DNA of 64,000 nucleotides. It comes from Balamuthia mandrillaris. Lineage: Eukaryota > Discosea > Longamoebia > Balamuthiidae. The stretch spans positions 62,001-126,000 of the forward strand of contig JAVKOQ010000135.1 of NCBI GenBank assembly GCA_031835245.1, written 5' to 3'. Positions within the stretch are counted from its first letter, which is position 1. Each line of letters opens with the position of its first letter. This document shows, piece by piece, positions 22,099 through 32,855 of this stretch. The position numbers were made by a program, and so were the translations under genes. The notes beneath the pieces are model-generated. The model was not told the DNA's origin. It searched no databases and saw only the letters and a program-made list of their open reading frames with translations.

Positions 22099-23989
22099 TC
22101 AAAAACGAATGTGTTTTGGTTTTGGTTTTGGTTTGGGTGCAGCAGTTTGCTGCTCTGCAGGGGCGTTCAATCGTGGTTGTTTGCTTCTGCGAGAAGGTTG
22201 TTCTTCGATGGCATCTTCATCATCTTCGTCATTCACTTGCTTCTTTGTTGTTGTTGTTGGAAGGATTTGTCTCTCTTCTTTTTCCGTTGATTGTTTGGTT
22301 TTATGTTGCGCGCTTTGTTTCCGTTGGAATCGATCGGAAGAAGCTTCTTTTCTGTTGTTTTGTTCTGGCTTTCGAGTTTGTGTCGGAGAGGTGAAAGAGG
22401 AAGCAGAAGAGGGATTGTTAGTGTTTCCTCGTTTTCTCTTCTTTCCATTTGTCGTCGCTTCGGCTTCTACCTTCTGTTCCTCTTTTCGAGTAACTGGCGA
22501 AGCGACAGGAACGCTTTGATCCATTGACATGAAAAAGGAATCGCCTTCCAGCGTTGGAGCCGCTCCAAAGAGCTGTGGATCTGTCACACTACTTGCACTG
22601 TTGTTGTTAGTTATTGAGGAAGACTTGTTCTTTGCATCATGCTTATTGTTAATGTTGGTGTCTTTCTTTCTTGTCGTTGTCTCCACTTCTTTCTTTGTGT
22701 GCTTCTTGATTTCTTTCTCTTCTTCCTCCTCATCTTCTTTTTCCTCTACCTCCTCCTGTTCCTCTTCCTCCTCTTCCTCCTCCTCTTCCGCTTCCTCTTG
22801 CTCTTCTTCCTCCTCTGCTTCACTCTCTTCATCTTCGCTTTCATTATTTCCATTTTGATGCGAAAGAGCTCCGTCATCTTCTTCTTCATCCCCTTCTTCT
22901 TCATGATCCGCCGTCAACTCCCCGCTTGCAACCGCTTTCAATATTTGCTGGCGAATGGCATCTCTCTTTTGCAACACTTTGGCTTTCTCGATCGGTTTTA
23001 TCACAGAGATGTACTTTTGGTCTTTGGGAAAGTGGCGAATGTAGAGCAGGTCTTCTTCGTGCTTACGAACCTCCTGTTGAGCCTTGTCCAACTCTTCCTT
23101 GTTGGTATTTGCACTGTCCGACGCCAATAAAGTGTTCAAGTGTTTTGTTGCTTGGTTCAACTTTCTCGTTATTTTTTGCCTCTCTTTTTAAAGAAGTATT
23201 AGACAAAAAACCGGAGGCAGAGAGAGAGAGAAGAGAGAAGAGAGAAGAGAGAGCGAGAAGAGAGAAGAGAGAAGAGAGAAGAGAGAAGAGAGGAGGAGGA
23301 GAACGAGAACAAGAAGAAGAAGAAGAACAAGAACAAGAACAAGAACAAGAACAAGAACAAGAACAAGAACAAGAACAAGAACAAGAACAAGAACAAGAAC
23401 AAGAACAAGAACAAGAACAAGAAGAACAAGAACAAGAAGAACAAGAACAAGAAGAACAAGAAGAACAAGAAGAACAAGAAGACGACGAAGAAGACGAAGG
23501 GGATGAAGAGAGGAGAGCGAAGAAAATGACAAGAAAGAAGAGAGAAAAAACGACAAAGTGAAACAAAATAACGAACCAACAAACTTAACGAGGTGATACT
23601 TCTTGGAGCGTTTTCGGATGAGTTCCGCCTTCTTCATTTGCTCCTGTTTGCGCTGTAAACCTTGCAGCAAAATCTCTTTTTCCTGTCTAACCTCCGGCGA
23701 AAGATTTTTCTTTTGTGAAAGAAGAAGAAGTAAACACAGAAAGTGAGAAGAGAGAGAGCGGGACAAAAAAAAGCGGAAAATCTCTCTCTCCAGGGAAAAC
23801 AAAAACAACACAAACCTTTGAAAGTAATCGACGAACATCGCGAATCTTTTGAGCGACGCTCCGGTTCTTCTTGCGGGCTTCCTCTCGCAAACGTTGCGTC
23901 TGCTCCTCCTCCTCTTCTTTGAGTTTGCGCAGCTTTTCTTTGCGTTTCTTGAGGGCCTTGGCCCTGCCCCTGAAGTAGACCTGCGACAT
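22099..23989 (-). CDS. EFG1: rRNA-processing protein Efg1 homologue
   Basis: Exons: 23989-23816, 23709-23577, 23183-22099 (463 aa). The core joined across exons reads KKNRSVAQKIRDVRRLLSK, SPEVRQEKEILLQGLQRKQ, RSKKYHLVKFVERQKITRKL and LLYIRHFPKDQKYISVI. This is the Efg1 family signature (K-I-R-D...RLL, K-Y-H-V-F-ERQK, Y-FP-KYIS). Yeast Efg1 is a nucleolar factor of 18S rRNA maturation. The N-terminus is a basic coiled coil. The C-terminal ~230 residues are a long Glu-rich acidic tract followed by Lys/Arg/Gln-rich low-complexity sequence ending in KPKPKPKHIRF, longer than in yeast. Intron 2 holds a large repeat block that opens long ORFs on both strands; the splice is fixed by the VKFV-ERQK junction using donor GTTCGT. 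Confidence 0.88.
23217..23482. repeat. Tandem repeat block: (GAGAGAA)n then (GAACAA)n
   Basis: First ~80 bp of GAGAGAAGA-type units, then about 130 bp of GAACAA hexamers grading into GAAGAACAA. The block lies in intron 2 of the Efg1 gene, so the sense strand is pyrimidine-rich (TTGTTC). Confidence 0.92.
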
Positions 23990-24090
23990 GGCTAACCCCC
24001 CAACTCCTCTTTTCTTCTTCTTTTCTTCTTTTCTTTTATCAAATTTTTGGGATTCCTGAAATGCTTCAAATTCCTTGTATCTCAATGTCC

Positions 24091-24125
24091 ATGACGACAC
24101 GTACATAACTCGCACATGTCGTCAT
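24091..24125. promoter_or_regulatory. Inverted repeat ATGACGACA...TGTCGTCAT upstream of Efg1
   Basis: Perfect 9-bp arms (24091-24099 and 24117-24125) with a 17-bp spacer, about 100 bp upstream of the Efg1 start. The right arm continues as GTCGTCATGAA, an 11-mer also found near 7711. Confidence 0.4.
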
Positions 24126-24135
24126 GAATCCTAAC

Positions 24136-24183
<48 letters not shown>

Positions 24184-24195
24184 CGCTAGAAAACG

Positions 24196-24951
24196 TTAAT
24201 CCTTGTTGTTCTTTAGCAACTCTTTGAACCCTTGGATCTGTTCTGGGGTGAGCGACTCGGGGAAGCGCACCCCAAACTCCACGTGAAGGTCGCCCCTTTG
24301 GGAGGGATACTCGTGCACTGGCATACCTTCGCCCTTTATGATCATTACGTGCCCTAATGTTGAAACAACAAAAAACATTGAGAGAGAGAGAGAGAGAGAG
24401 AGAATGAGGAGAGAGAAGAGAGAGAGAACAAGAAAGAAACAGAAGAGGAAATAGAGAGAGAGAGAGAGAAAGGTTTTACCAGGCTTAGTAACAGTGTCGC
24501 GCTCCAAGACAACGTCATGCCCATCCAAGTGTTTAATGACGCTGCTAAAGCCCACCAATGACTCCAAAAGGGAGATGGAAGCTTTGAGGTGCAGGTCGTT
24601 GCCCTTGCGCCTGAATTGCTTGTGCGGTATGGTCACCAACTGGAATATGAGATCTCCTGGTATGACATCCGGTGCCTCTGGTCCCTCTTCCTTGAACGTC
24701 TGTTGTTGTAAATTCGAAGTCATTGGTTAACACCAGAAACAAAAACAAGCAACAAGCACAACAAGAACAATAGGGTACAATTTTTTGTCCGTCGCTCATG
24801 CCGCGTTCCACCACAACAGTGATGGTTTCCTCACCAACACCAACTTTGGTGCCACCACAGACAGGACATACGCTCTTCACAATCTTGCCCTTGCCACCAC
24901 ATTTGTTACAACTGGGGATTTAAAAAACGTGTGAGTTGAAGTTGATGTCTT

Positions 24952-24990
<39 letters not shown>

Positions 24991-26221
24991 AAAACAAAAA
25001 AGGAAGATAAACGTACATGCTTTGAGTTTGGGTAACAAAGCCCGGGCCGATTTGATGCGTGGTGATAACCATGCCGCTGCCATGACACACTGGACAAGTC
25101 TTGACATCGTCAGGATCTTTCGCACCAGTGCCTCTGCAAGATGGGCAGAGCGTTTGCTTCTTATGTGTCACCGTCAACACTCGTCCGAGGTACAAATCCT
25201 CCAAAGTCACCTCCAACTCCAATACAAGAGGAGGTGCTTGCCGCTCTAATTGTTCGTGATGTTAAACTTGAGAAATGAGAACAAAGCAAGAAACTCTACG
25301 AAGAAAGAAGGAAAGAAACGACAAGAAGGAAAGAGGAAAGCACCTTGCACGGCTCCACCACCCCTCCGTTTGCCACCAGTGGAGAACCCAAAGTTGGAGA
25401 AGAGGTCAAAAGGGTCGGTGAACCCTCCACCACCGCCTCTCCTGCCTTGTTGCTCCAAACCTTCCTCTCCGTATTGGTCATAGATCCGCCTCTTCTGTTC
25501 ATCCTTCAGCACCTCATAAGCTGTATCATATTGAAACGCATTGTTGTTGGGTTGAGTTGATGGCATTGGTAAAACGAATGGTTTTTTGGCTTTCAAAAAG
25601 AAAAAGAAAAAGAAAAAGAAAAAGAAAAAGAAAAGAAAACAAAAAAGAGAAAAAAAGAAAGAAAAGAAAAGAAAAGAAAAGAAAAGAAAAGAAAAGAAAA
25701 GAAAAGAAAAGAAAAAAGAGAAAAAAGAAAGGAGAGAGACAGATAAAGAGAAGAGAAAAGAGACAGAGAAGAGAAACAACAAGCGACAAGAAAGCAACCA
25801 CAAGAAAGAAGAACGAACAAGAAAGAAAGAAAAAAAACGACAAGAAAGAAAGAAACCACAAGAAGAATGGACAAGAAAGAAAAGAAACGCCACCAACAAT
25901 AGTATAAAAAATAAATAAAAAGAAAAAAGGCAAACCTTTGGATACTTTCTGAAACTCTTTCACCGCCTTCTCTTTGTCCTCTCCCTTGTACTTGTCGGGG
26001 TGCCACTTGGCAGCCAGCTTCTTGTAGGCAGACTTGATCTTGGCCTCGGTGGCGTCCCGCGTGACGCCCAGCAGCTTGTAATAGTCCTCCCCTCCTCCCG
26101 AAGCGGCGGCAGCGCACCGTTCCACGAGCAGGCAGAGGGAAAAGCAAAAGAGTGCTACCGAAACGCAGCAAAGGAGTACAGACGATGAGGGCCCAGTGGA
26201 ACGATGAGGACTCCGTGACAT
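24196..26221 (-). CDS. ER-lumenal type I J-protein (DnaJ/Scj1-like)
   Basis: Exons: 26221-25936, 25520-25344, 25245-25017, 24911-24779, 24699-24480, 24353-24196 (400 aa). A signal peptide is visible in residues 1-42 (SVLLCCVSVALFCFSLCLLV, then Ala-rich). The J domain (~46-115) carries YYKLLGV and the HPD triad in AAKWHPDKYKG. A Gly/Phe-rich stretch (GRRGGGGGFTDPFDLFSNFG) follows. Four CXXCXGXG-type zinc motifs are CPSCRGTG, CPVCHGSG, CNKCGGKG and CPVCGGTK. The C-terminal substrate domains include PGDLIFQLVTIPHKQFRRKG and GEGMPVHEYPSQRGDLHVEF. It would recruit BiP-class Hsp70 to clients in the ER. The protein ends KNNKD, without a classic KDEL-type signal. Intron 1 is a large AAAAG-rich repeat on plus. 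Confidence 0.92.
25596..25735. repeat. (AAAAAG)n/(AAAAG)n tandem repeat in J-protein intron 1
   Basis: Hexamer GAAAAA units grade into about ten AAAAG pentamers, then mixed purine sequence to 25900. The sense strand is T/C-rich. Flanking exons join KVSK to AYEVLKD in frame. Confidence 0.9.
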
Positions 26222-26571
26222 TATTATTATTTTTTTTAGAGTTCGAGCAGGAGAGCGACTGACAAAAGGAACACACACAAACGAAGCGGCCTTCCGACGG
26301 AAAATAAATAACAATCACCGCAGCAGACAAACAAAAACAAAGATTTGTTTTTGGTGTTCTCTCTCTCTCTCTCTCTCTCTCTGTTCTTCTCTTTCTTTTT
26401 TTTTCTTGTGGTAAAATCACTGTCGACAAATATACACGCGTTCGTTGATGATTGGTCGGAATGGGAACTCCGAAGGAATGTGTAGAATTTAAATTATTTT
26501 TAGAATAAGAAACACGTTTAGTATTTTAATAATGTTAATAATTTGTCGACACGATTTGACAAAGAGAGAGA
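26222..26571. other. Divergent promoter between J-protein and CMTR1 genes
   Basis: Contains (CT)n at 26358-26381 and GTCGAC palindromes at 26422-26427 and 26545-26550. The second lies only 22 bp before the CMTR1 ATG. No exon is supported. Confidence 0.65.
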
Positions 26572-28880
26572 ATGGAGCAGGCAGTGGCCGACGATGTATT
26601 TGATGGAGAAAAAGCTTCCTCCTCCTCCTCCTCTCCCTCCCCCCCCTCCTTGTTCACAACGACCAAGCGACCACGGCATGACACGACGTCGGTGACCGAG
26701 GTGGTGGATCAAGACTTTCCTCATCGCCATCCGGTAACGTGGGCTCCTCCTCCAGCCAAAGCTCCCAGCTTCAGACCAACCGGGTTGGTAGTGATGAGGA
26801 ACAAAAACGTGAGTACCTTTGTTTGAGCTCTCTCTCTCTTCCTCCTGCTTTAACTCAAAAAAGAAGAGGGTGGAAGAAGCTCTTTGCGATGGCCAACTTG
26901 TGACACGCCTCTTTCAGCTGAAGCAACGGTTGAGGGAGCAGCCCCAACACCTCTTCAAGCAAGCCCGCCGCGCCTCCAATCCCTACGAACGCATCGGCTG
27001 CTCGGTCTTTCAGAACAGAGCTGCCGTCAAGCTGGCCAACTTGGACCATCTGTATGGGCTGTTGGAGACGCCAAAGGTGGAGAAGGAGAAGGAGAAGGAG
27101 GAGCAGAAGCAGAAAGAAAAGTTTTATTTTGGGGATGTGTGTGGTGGGCCTGGTGGCTTTGCTGAGTATATTTTGTGGAGGAAGAAACGGCAGCAACGAG
27201 AGAGAGAAGGAGAGGGGGAAGGACGACGGGAGCACGGAAGTGGAGGAAGCAAGGAAGAAGAGGAAGGAGAAGCTGTGGGGTGGGGCTTTACCTTGAAGAC
27301 AGACGACAGCGATTGTGAGTGGCATCTGGACAAGTTTCATCCGGATGCTGATATTCGTTGCTTCACTGTTAACTATGGTGCTGATGGAACAGGTTTTGTA
27401 GTTGTGTTTGTTTTTGTCGTTGTCGTTTCTTGCTTGCTTGGTTTATCATTTCGTGTAACGTTCTCTCGTTGCTTTACCAATAGGCAATATCTACTCAAAT
27501 GAAAACATCAGAGAATTTTGGCAGGTGATTGCACTTGGCACCAATGAACGGGGTGTCGACTTGGTGACTGCTGATGGGGTATTTGCTCTCGCTGCTTCTT
27601 CTTCTTCTTCTTCTTGCTGTAACAACAAAACAAACAAACAAACAAACAAACAAACAAACAAACAAACAAACAAACAAACAAACAAACAAACAAACAAACA
27701 AACAAACAAACAAAAACAAACAAACAAACAAACAAACAAACAAACAAACAAACAAACAAACAAACAAACAAACAAACAAACAAACAAACAAACAAACAAA
27801 CAAACAAACAAACAAACAAACAAACAAACAAACAAACAGGGCTTTTGCTTTGAAGGTTTTGAAGCCTCACAAGAGCAAGAAATGAAACAGCTTCTTCTGT
27901 GCGAAGTTTTGATGATGTTCAACATTTTGAGACAGGGTATATTTTCTAAAACCCTTTTGAAACAGCAGAAAAAAACGAACATGTAATATACCACGAAGAT
28001 AATACTAATTCGGTGCTTGGAATCATGCAGGAGGCAACTTTGTATGCAAGCTGTTTGATGTGTTTACGACATTCACTGCAGAGCTGCTCTACATATTGTA
28101 TCAACACTTTGAGCAGTTCAGTCTGATAAAGCCATTCGCCAGTCGGCCTGCCAATTCTGAGAGGTCTTGTTTTCTCCTCTTCATTTACATACCCATCTCT
28201 TGTTGTCGTTTCCTTTTTGCTTGCCTTTATTCTATTGTATCTTATGCTTATCTTCTTTCTTCACAATATATAGGTACATTGTTTGCAAAGGATTAAAGCA
28301 GTTCCGACCTATGCCTGTAATGAACTATTTATTTTCGGTCAACGAACGGTTCAAACATGTAAAAAGCAAACAGACCCAACCTTCCACAACAAAGAGTTCA
28401 GAGATAGCGCCAGAAGAGGAAGAAGCATTCCACATTTTACCTTTTGAACAACTTCCCTCTGAGTTCGTTGCATACGTCAAGGGCTCGAATGAAAGGTAAC
28501 ATCATGCATCTTCTTTCTCTGTTCCGCTTCTTCCTCCATTTCTTCTTGTTCTTCTTCTTCTTCTTCTGTGGCAATTAACAAAATATGCCTCTTCCTGCTG
28601 TAGCATTGCAGAACGTCAGATAGAAGCTCTGGAGAGACTTATCAAGTATTGCGAAGACCCGTACGCATTTCCTGTTTTTTTTTTCTCGAGTTTCATATGC
28701 TTGTTTCCATGTCGCAAACATTCCTTTCACTGCAGGTATTTTCCCGAAATAGATCAGCTCGATGTGAAGGAGAGGTGCCTTCGAGAGTGGGACATTCCGG
28801 ACGAGCAATGCAGCCTCCACTTCTTTCTCCGCGACGTCATTGCCCGACAAAGAAAGCGCATCAAGAAAACTTGGTCCTGA
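26572..28880 (+). CDS. CMTR1: Cap-specific mRNA 2'-O-ribose methyltransferase 1 (CMTR1)
   Basis: Exons: 26572-26808, 26864-27392, 27484-27578, 27840-27936, 28031-28163, 28274-28495, 28604-28660, 28736-28880 (504 aa). It methylates the first transcribed nucleotide of capped mRNA (cap1). The RrmJ-like core shows [19 protein letters not shown] (first catalytic Lys), the SAM loop [40 protein letters not shown] (catalytic Asp), [13 protein letters not shown] (Lys) and [15 protein letters not shown] (Glu), completing the K-D-K-E tetrad. The end has [11 protein letters not shown]. The G-patch, guanylyltransferase-like and WW domains of human CMTR1 are absent, making this a catalytic-core form. An Arg/Glu-rich low-complexity insert sits after the SAM motif. 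Intron 3 is a 210-bp AAAC repeat. Confidence 0.95.
27628..27839. repeat. (AAAC)n tetranucleotide repeat in CMTR1 intron 3
   Basis: About 52 units, interrupted once near 27714 (CAAAAACAAA), filling almost the whole intron between VTADG and GFCFEGFE. The acceptor AG is formed by the last unit (CAAACAG). It is purine-rich in sense, unlike the other large repeats. Confidence 0.95.
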
Positions 28881-29080
28881 GGCTGCTGCCCACATTTGTA
28901 CACTCACTCTCTTCTCTCTCTCTCTTGTTCTCTGGCTGTTCTCCTGTCCACCAAACGTGCACAAAAACTACAAAACAGGTGGTCAAAATTTAATTTTAAT
29001 TTGTTTTGTTTTTGTCGACACAGGAGACATTCGGCTTGCTGCGGGAGGAGCCTGCTCTCTCGAGGACTCTTCTCCCACTC

Positions 29081-29762
29081 CTACTCCTCCCCTTCCGTGT
29101 TGCTACCGCTGGCGATCGCCCTCTCCAGTTGTTGTGGATGCTGCTGAAGGCTCTGCACCAGCTTTTCTCGATCCACCTCTTTGACAATGTATCCGACGCA
29201 ACGGGCCGCTCCGCAGGAGCACGGCCTCTTCCAGGTTCTCTTGGTAAAGGGATAGCCATAGTTGTAGCTCAGCTCCTCTCCTGGGGCGATGTTACGCTTG
29301 GCCACGATGAAGACCTTTCCCGTGGGACCGACTGCCTTGCAATTAGGCTCGCAGGAATGATTGATAAAACGCGCGATGTTGGCGGGATGACTTCCATCGA
29401 TGTAGTACCTATTGGTTTCGCGGTGAGAGGTCCGCTTCTCCTCTCTGATGAACGAAAGGAGCAAGAGAGGGGGAGAGAGAAGATAAGGCGTACTCTTCGC
29501 TGGCTTTGAACAAGTATTTGACCTTTTCCTGGGGCAAGGCCAACCTTTGCGCCATGCTCAGCAAGGGGCCGGTGTACTCGGTGACGCAGGTGCCCACGGG
29601 GATGGCCGTCAAAGCGAAAAGTCCCTTGCCGCTGATCTTGGAGGGTCCGACCTCTACCAGAACCGTTCCAAACTTGTGGGTCCAATGGGTTGTGCGTCCT
29701 CCTGCGGTGGTGGCGCTATGCTCGCCTGGGTGGCGTCGTTCTCTCCTCGTCGCTGTCTCCAT
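29081..29762 (-). CDS. Small SET-domain protein lysine methyltransferase with post-SET Cys motif
   Basis: Exons: 29762-29494 and 29444-29081 (210 aa). Motifs in order: VEVGPSKISGKGLFALTAI (SET start), GTCVTEYTGPLL, RYYIDGSHPANIARFINHSC and EPNCKAVGPTGKVFIVAKRN (continuous), then APGEELSYNYGYPF and CSCGAARCVGYI. NHSCEPNC and the YNYGYPF tyrosines supply the SAM pocket and the lysine channel. The Cys motif after SET fits a post-SET zinc site. The protein is little more than the catalytic module, with a short Arg/His/Thr N-terminus and a Gln/Ser-rich tail; no pre-SET is visible. Histone versus non-histone substrate cannot be told. It is tail-to-tail with CMTR1 (200 bp gap that includes a GTCGAC at 29014-29019). 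Confidence 0.88.
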
Positions 29763-30190
29763 TTTTGTTTGTTATGTTCTCCTTTGCTACTCGTTTGTTG
29801 GGTGTCTTCTTCTCTTTCTTTTTTTTACTGTCTTTCTTTCTTCGACGTCCTGCTACATTTTTTTCTATCGCTCCAAAACGTAGTGCGAAAAGCAGAAAGC
29901 AGAAAAACGTAGTGCAGCGTAGTGAGAAAATGGTTTGGTTGTGATTGCTACGGAATTGTAGTCCCTGTTCTATTGTTTTTTTTTTTAATGTTTTGCATGG
30001 GTTTTGATTTTTTTGGAGCGCGAAAAAACACCCAAACCATGGGATGCTTGCTACTGTTTTCCTATGGGAGGAGAAGAAGGGGAAAAACGAGAAAATGAAT
30101 TACGTAGCGAAGGGACACCTGTGAAGGTCTTTTTTGTCGACGTTTTTTGCCGACAAAAGCAAAGCAGCAAAGAAAGAAGGAGGACAGGTG
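29763..30190. other. Divergent promoter between SET gene and Cys-rich secreted protein
   Basis: T-rich stretch followed by GTCGAC at 30136-30141 and the half-related TTGCCGACAAAA at 30146, about 45-55 bp before the next ATG. No exon is supported. Confidence 0.55.
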
Positions 30191-30549
30191 ATGGTGGGTG
30201 GCAGGGAGTGCGGAAGGGTGGTAGCGGTGGCTCTATTGCTCGGTGTGTTGGTCGCTGCGGTGTTCATTTCTGATGTAGCAGGCCAAACACTACACAAGGT
30301 ACATTTTTCACTGCTTCATTTTTGTGATCAAAGGAGGAATGATGATTGGAAACCAACCAAATGTCTCTGTTCTTCTCCCTCTCTCCTCTCTCTTGCAGAG
30401 TCATTATTTTAAAACTAGAGAAAACAAGTGTCGACGAGACTGTCCTTCCGTCCGATGGGGACAGCTTAGCGACTGTGTGGCCAGCTGCATCTCTGAGGAG
30501 TGCTTTCATTCTCAGCTACAGCGGCCGGTAAGAACCACCTCCTCTCTTC

Positions 30550-30589
<40 letters not shown>

Positions 30590-30732
30590 ATGGTTGTTGT
30601 GGTTACTTTCAACAGCTAGAAAGAGGCGAAGTGGATGAAAGAGAGGCTTTCTTCATAGAGTGTGTAAATAATAACGGTCACAAAGGAAGAAGAGTCCAGC
30701 GACCGAGCTCTCCTCACTCGAGTGAGCTGTGA
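30191..30732 (+). CDS. Small secreted Cys-rich protein
   Basis: Exons: 30191-30298, 30399-30527, 30616-30732 (117 aa). The start MVGGRECGRVVAVALLLGVL is a signal peptide, with a likely cleavage after AGQ or ISDVAG. The mature part has Cys at NKCRRDCPSVRWGQLSDCV and ASCISEECF, and a last Cys in FFIECVNN, seven in all after the signal. The pattern C-x3-C...C-x3-C-x4-C followed by LERGEVDEREAFFIEC resembles a small conserved secreted family with a terminal EEGE-type block known from plants. I make that comparison from memory and it is weak. The tail is basic and Ser-rich. No enzyme motif is seen. It is tail-to-tail with the PhyH-like gene (38 bp gap). Intron 2 has (CT)n. Confidence 0.75.
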
Positions 30733-30770
30733 TTCATGTACATAAGCAAAGCTGTTCCAACTCCTTTCTC

Positions 30771-32004
30771 TTACTTTCCTTGGCCCAACCTACGATTCCT
30801 TCCTCCTCTCTTTCCTTTGGCTGCCTTCTTCCTTTGTCCTGCTCCTCCACCGTTTCCTTCTTCTGACTCCTCACCTTCCCGCCAAGGCTTCAAGCCAACC
30901 AACCTCTCCCCAAGCTCCGTCAATGCTGGAGGTTGTGGATAGCCCTCCTGTTCGATGGTGCAATAGTCCTGCGGCACTCTTCCTCCCGTGCTGAACTCCA
31001 ACGGACGACGACCGTGAAGATAGGCCTCTGCCGCAAAACGGCGGAACCGTTCATTGGCTGGCTCTGCTCTCACCATTCGTATGTATTGACAAAACCTCCA
31101 TTTATCTGTTGTGTTTCTTTTTGTTGTTGATGGTAATGTTAGTTTTCGTGTTAACCTGTCCATAGGCTTTGGAACAAACAACAATAAAGAAAATACGAAT
31201 GAGAAACAAAACCTGGTGTTGGTGTGTGGAAGAAGATTGTCCCAGATGAGCAAGTCGCCGGCTTTCATGGGTATGTGCTTCAGCCGATCTTGAATCATTT
31301 GTTTGTCTGGAAAGGGGTTAAACATCCTTTTCGGGTTGGTCACTTTCCATTCGGGATGAGCTCTCGTCCATTCCCAGTGCTCCTTGTGGAAGCCTGCATG
31401 ATGCCCATTAGAACGAAGAGCGATGAAGATAACGATAGACTCGACAAGACGAAGAAGGGCTGGACATGGCGAGGAGAAGAACGATAAAGAAGCCCGATGA
31501 AGGGAAGAGAGCGACGTAAGAGAAGGGAAGAAGGAACGAACCAGGAATACAAGCGAAACCGCCTTGCCCGGGGTCTGTGTCATTGAGGGCCACAAGGCCC
31601 TGGATCTCCAGCTTTCGCGGAGGGTACCACAGGTTGCAGTCGGTGTGCACCAACGCATCCCTATGCCACTCGGACATGTCCAACGGATTTCCTCCCTCGT
31701 CATAGACAATCCCTAGTTCGTCAAAGTAGTAAAGTTGTTGATGAGCGAGTGCTTTGTGCTTGCTTCCGACGGATTAGTTTGGTGTTATTTTTTTGTACCT
31801 GGTCTCTTGCTGCCCATTCGATCGATGGAGACCCAAAGCTCGTCGGTGCCGAGGAGAGTGGAGAAGATGGAGTGAAGGAAGGGGTTCTGCCGGTTCTCCC
31901 ACATGGCCGGCAGGCTGTAGCAATCGCTGAAGCCCATCTTGGAGAGCGGCCACTTGTTCCATGACTCTCCTTTCATTGTTTCCAAATGTTAATCTTCCCT
32001 CACA

Positions 32005-32052
<48 letters not shown>

Positions 32053-32301
32053 ACTTTGATTGGAGTCTAAAATGTGAACATCACATTTGGCGGCGAGAAA
32101 GTCGGCCAGTTGCTGGATGGTCCGTTCGCACTGCTCGGGGGAGAGCACGTTGGGGATCACCAGCCAGCCTTCCTCCTCAAACTGTCGCCGTTGCGCGGGG
32201 GTCAGCCCTCCTTCCGCTGCCTCCTCGCCCTGCGTTTCCGTGGTCGCTCGCTCCTCCTCCTCCTTCGTTATCGCTTCTTCCGTTGACTTGGGTGCTTCCA
32301 T
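30771..32301 (-). CDS. Phytanoyl-CoA dioxygenase (PhyH) family 2-oxoglutarate/Fe(II) oxygenase
   Basis: Exons: 32301-32055, 31969-31799, 31712-31542, 31393-31213, 31116-30771 (371 aa). The start EEGWLVIPNVLSPEQCERTI is the typical PhyH opening helix. The iron-binding H-x-D lies in ALVHTDCNLWYPP, the domain continues through LVALNDTDPGQGGFACIPG, and the distal His is in GDLLIWDNLLPHTNT, with Arg of RNTTDKWRFCQYIRM as likely 2-oxoglutarate ligand. The C-terminus is a Gly/Lys/Arg-rich tail (KGKRGGRNRRLGQGK). No mitochondrial or peroxisomal signal is obvious; the N-terminus is acidic and Glu-rich. The substrate is unknown, as the family hydroxylates diverse lipids and metabolites. Intron 1 carries a microsatellite that is CT in sense. 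Confidence 0.87.
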
Positions 32302-32855
32302 CGAATCAGATGCTGTTTGGACCGTTGTTTGTTATGTTGTGGGGGGATGAAGGAACGTGGGGGGAAAGGGAAGAATGGAGAGCCCATAGCAGAAGGAGGA
32401 ATGGACGTTCACGGAATCCGTTTTCTCTCTCTCAGTTCTGAGAAGAAACGGGGAACAGGCCTGGTTCTTGTAAAAGTGGACAAAACCCAGCCGCCACCGT
32501 CGTGCTTTTACCCCCTTTGGCCCAGTGGCAAAATGCAACACTTTTGTCTACCTCCTTGACGCACACTTGCCCAAGAGAGAGAGAGACCTTGCGGTGGCGG
32601 CAATAACTCGGTGGGGTGGTGGCATAGCATGAGGTTGAGGAGGGGAAGGCGGAGAAGCGTGGGGTTGAGGAGAAGGTCTCTGAGGAAGGAAAGGAGATGA
32701 GACAAAAGAAAGGACCTCCTCCATATAGTAGCGATGAGCAAACAAATACAATGTGTTTCTCTATGCATAGGGTTACATGTACATCACCGAACCTCTCTCT
32801 ATCTACAAGAAGGAAGACAGTAAGAAAGAAAGAAAGCAAGAGCCAGTCCTTCACT
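32302..32855. other. Region between PhyH-like gene start and kinase 3' end
   Basis: Both neighbours are on minus, so this is the PhyH promoter plus the kinase 3' region. A 140-codon minus ORF at 32432-32854 has no family motif and biased composition, and I do not call it. Confidence 0.5.

Noticed and set aside
22926-23561. 211-codon plus ORF rich in Gln/Glu and its antisense Leu/Val frames
   Set aside because: Product of the GAACAA repeat inside the Efg1 intron; no motif, and it conflicts with the Efg1 splice model.
27628-27839. CRISPR-like array
   Set aside because: Perfect short tandem units without spacers, in a eukaryotic intron; simple-sequence repeat.
27495-27994. Three minus ORFs with Val-Cys-Leu-Phe repeats
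   Set aside because: Translation of the AAAC repeat in CMTR1 intron 3.
32432-32854. 140-codon minus ORF next to the kinase stop
   Set aside because: No family motif, Ser/Pro/Cys-biased, continues directly from the kinase 3' region; likely UTR.
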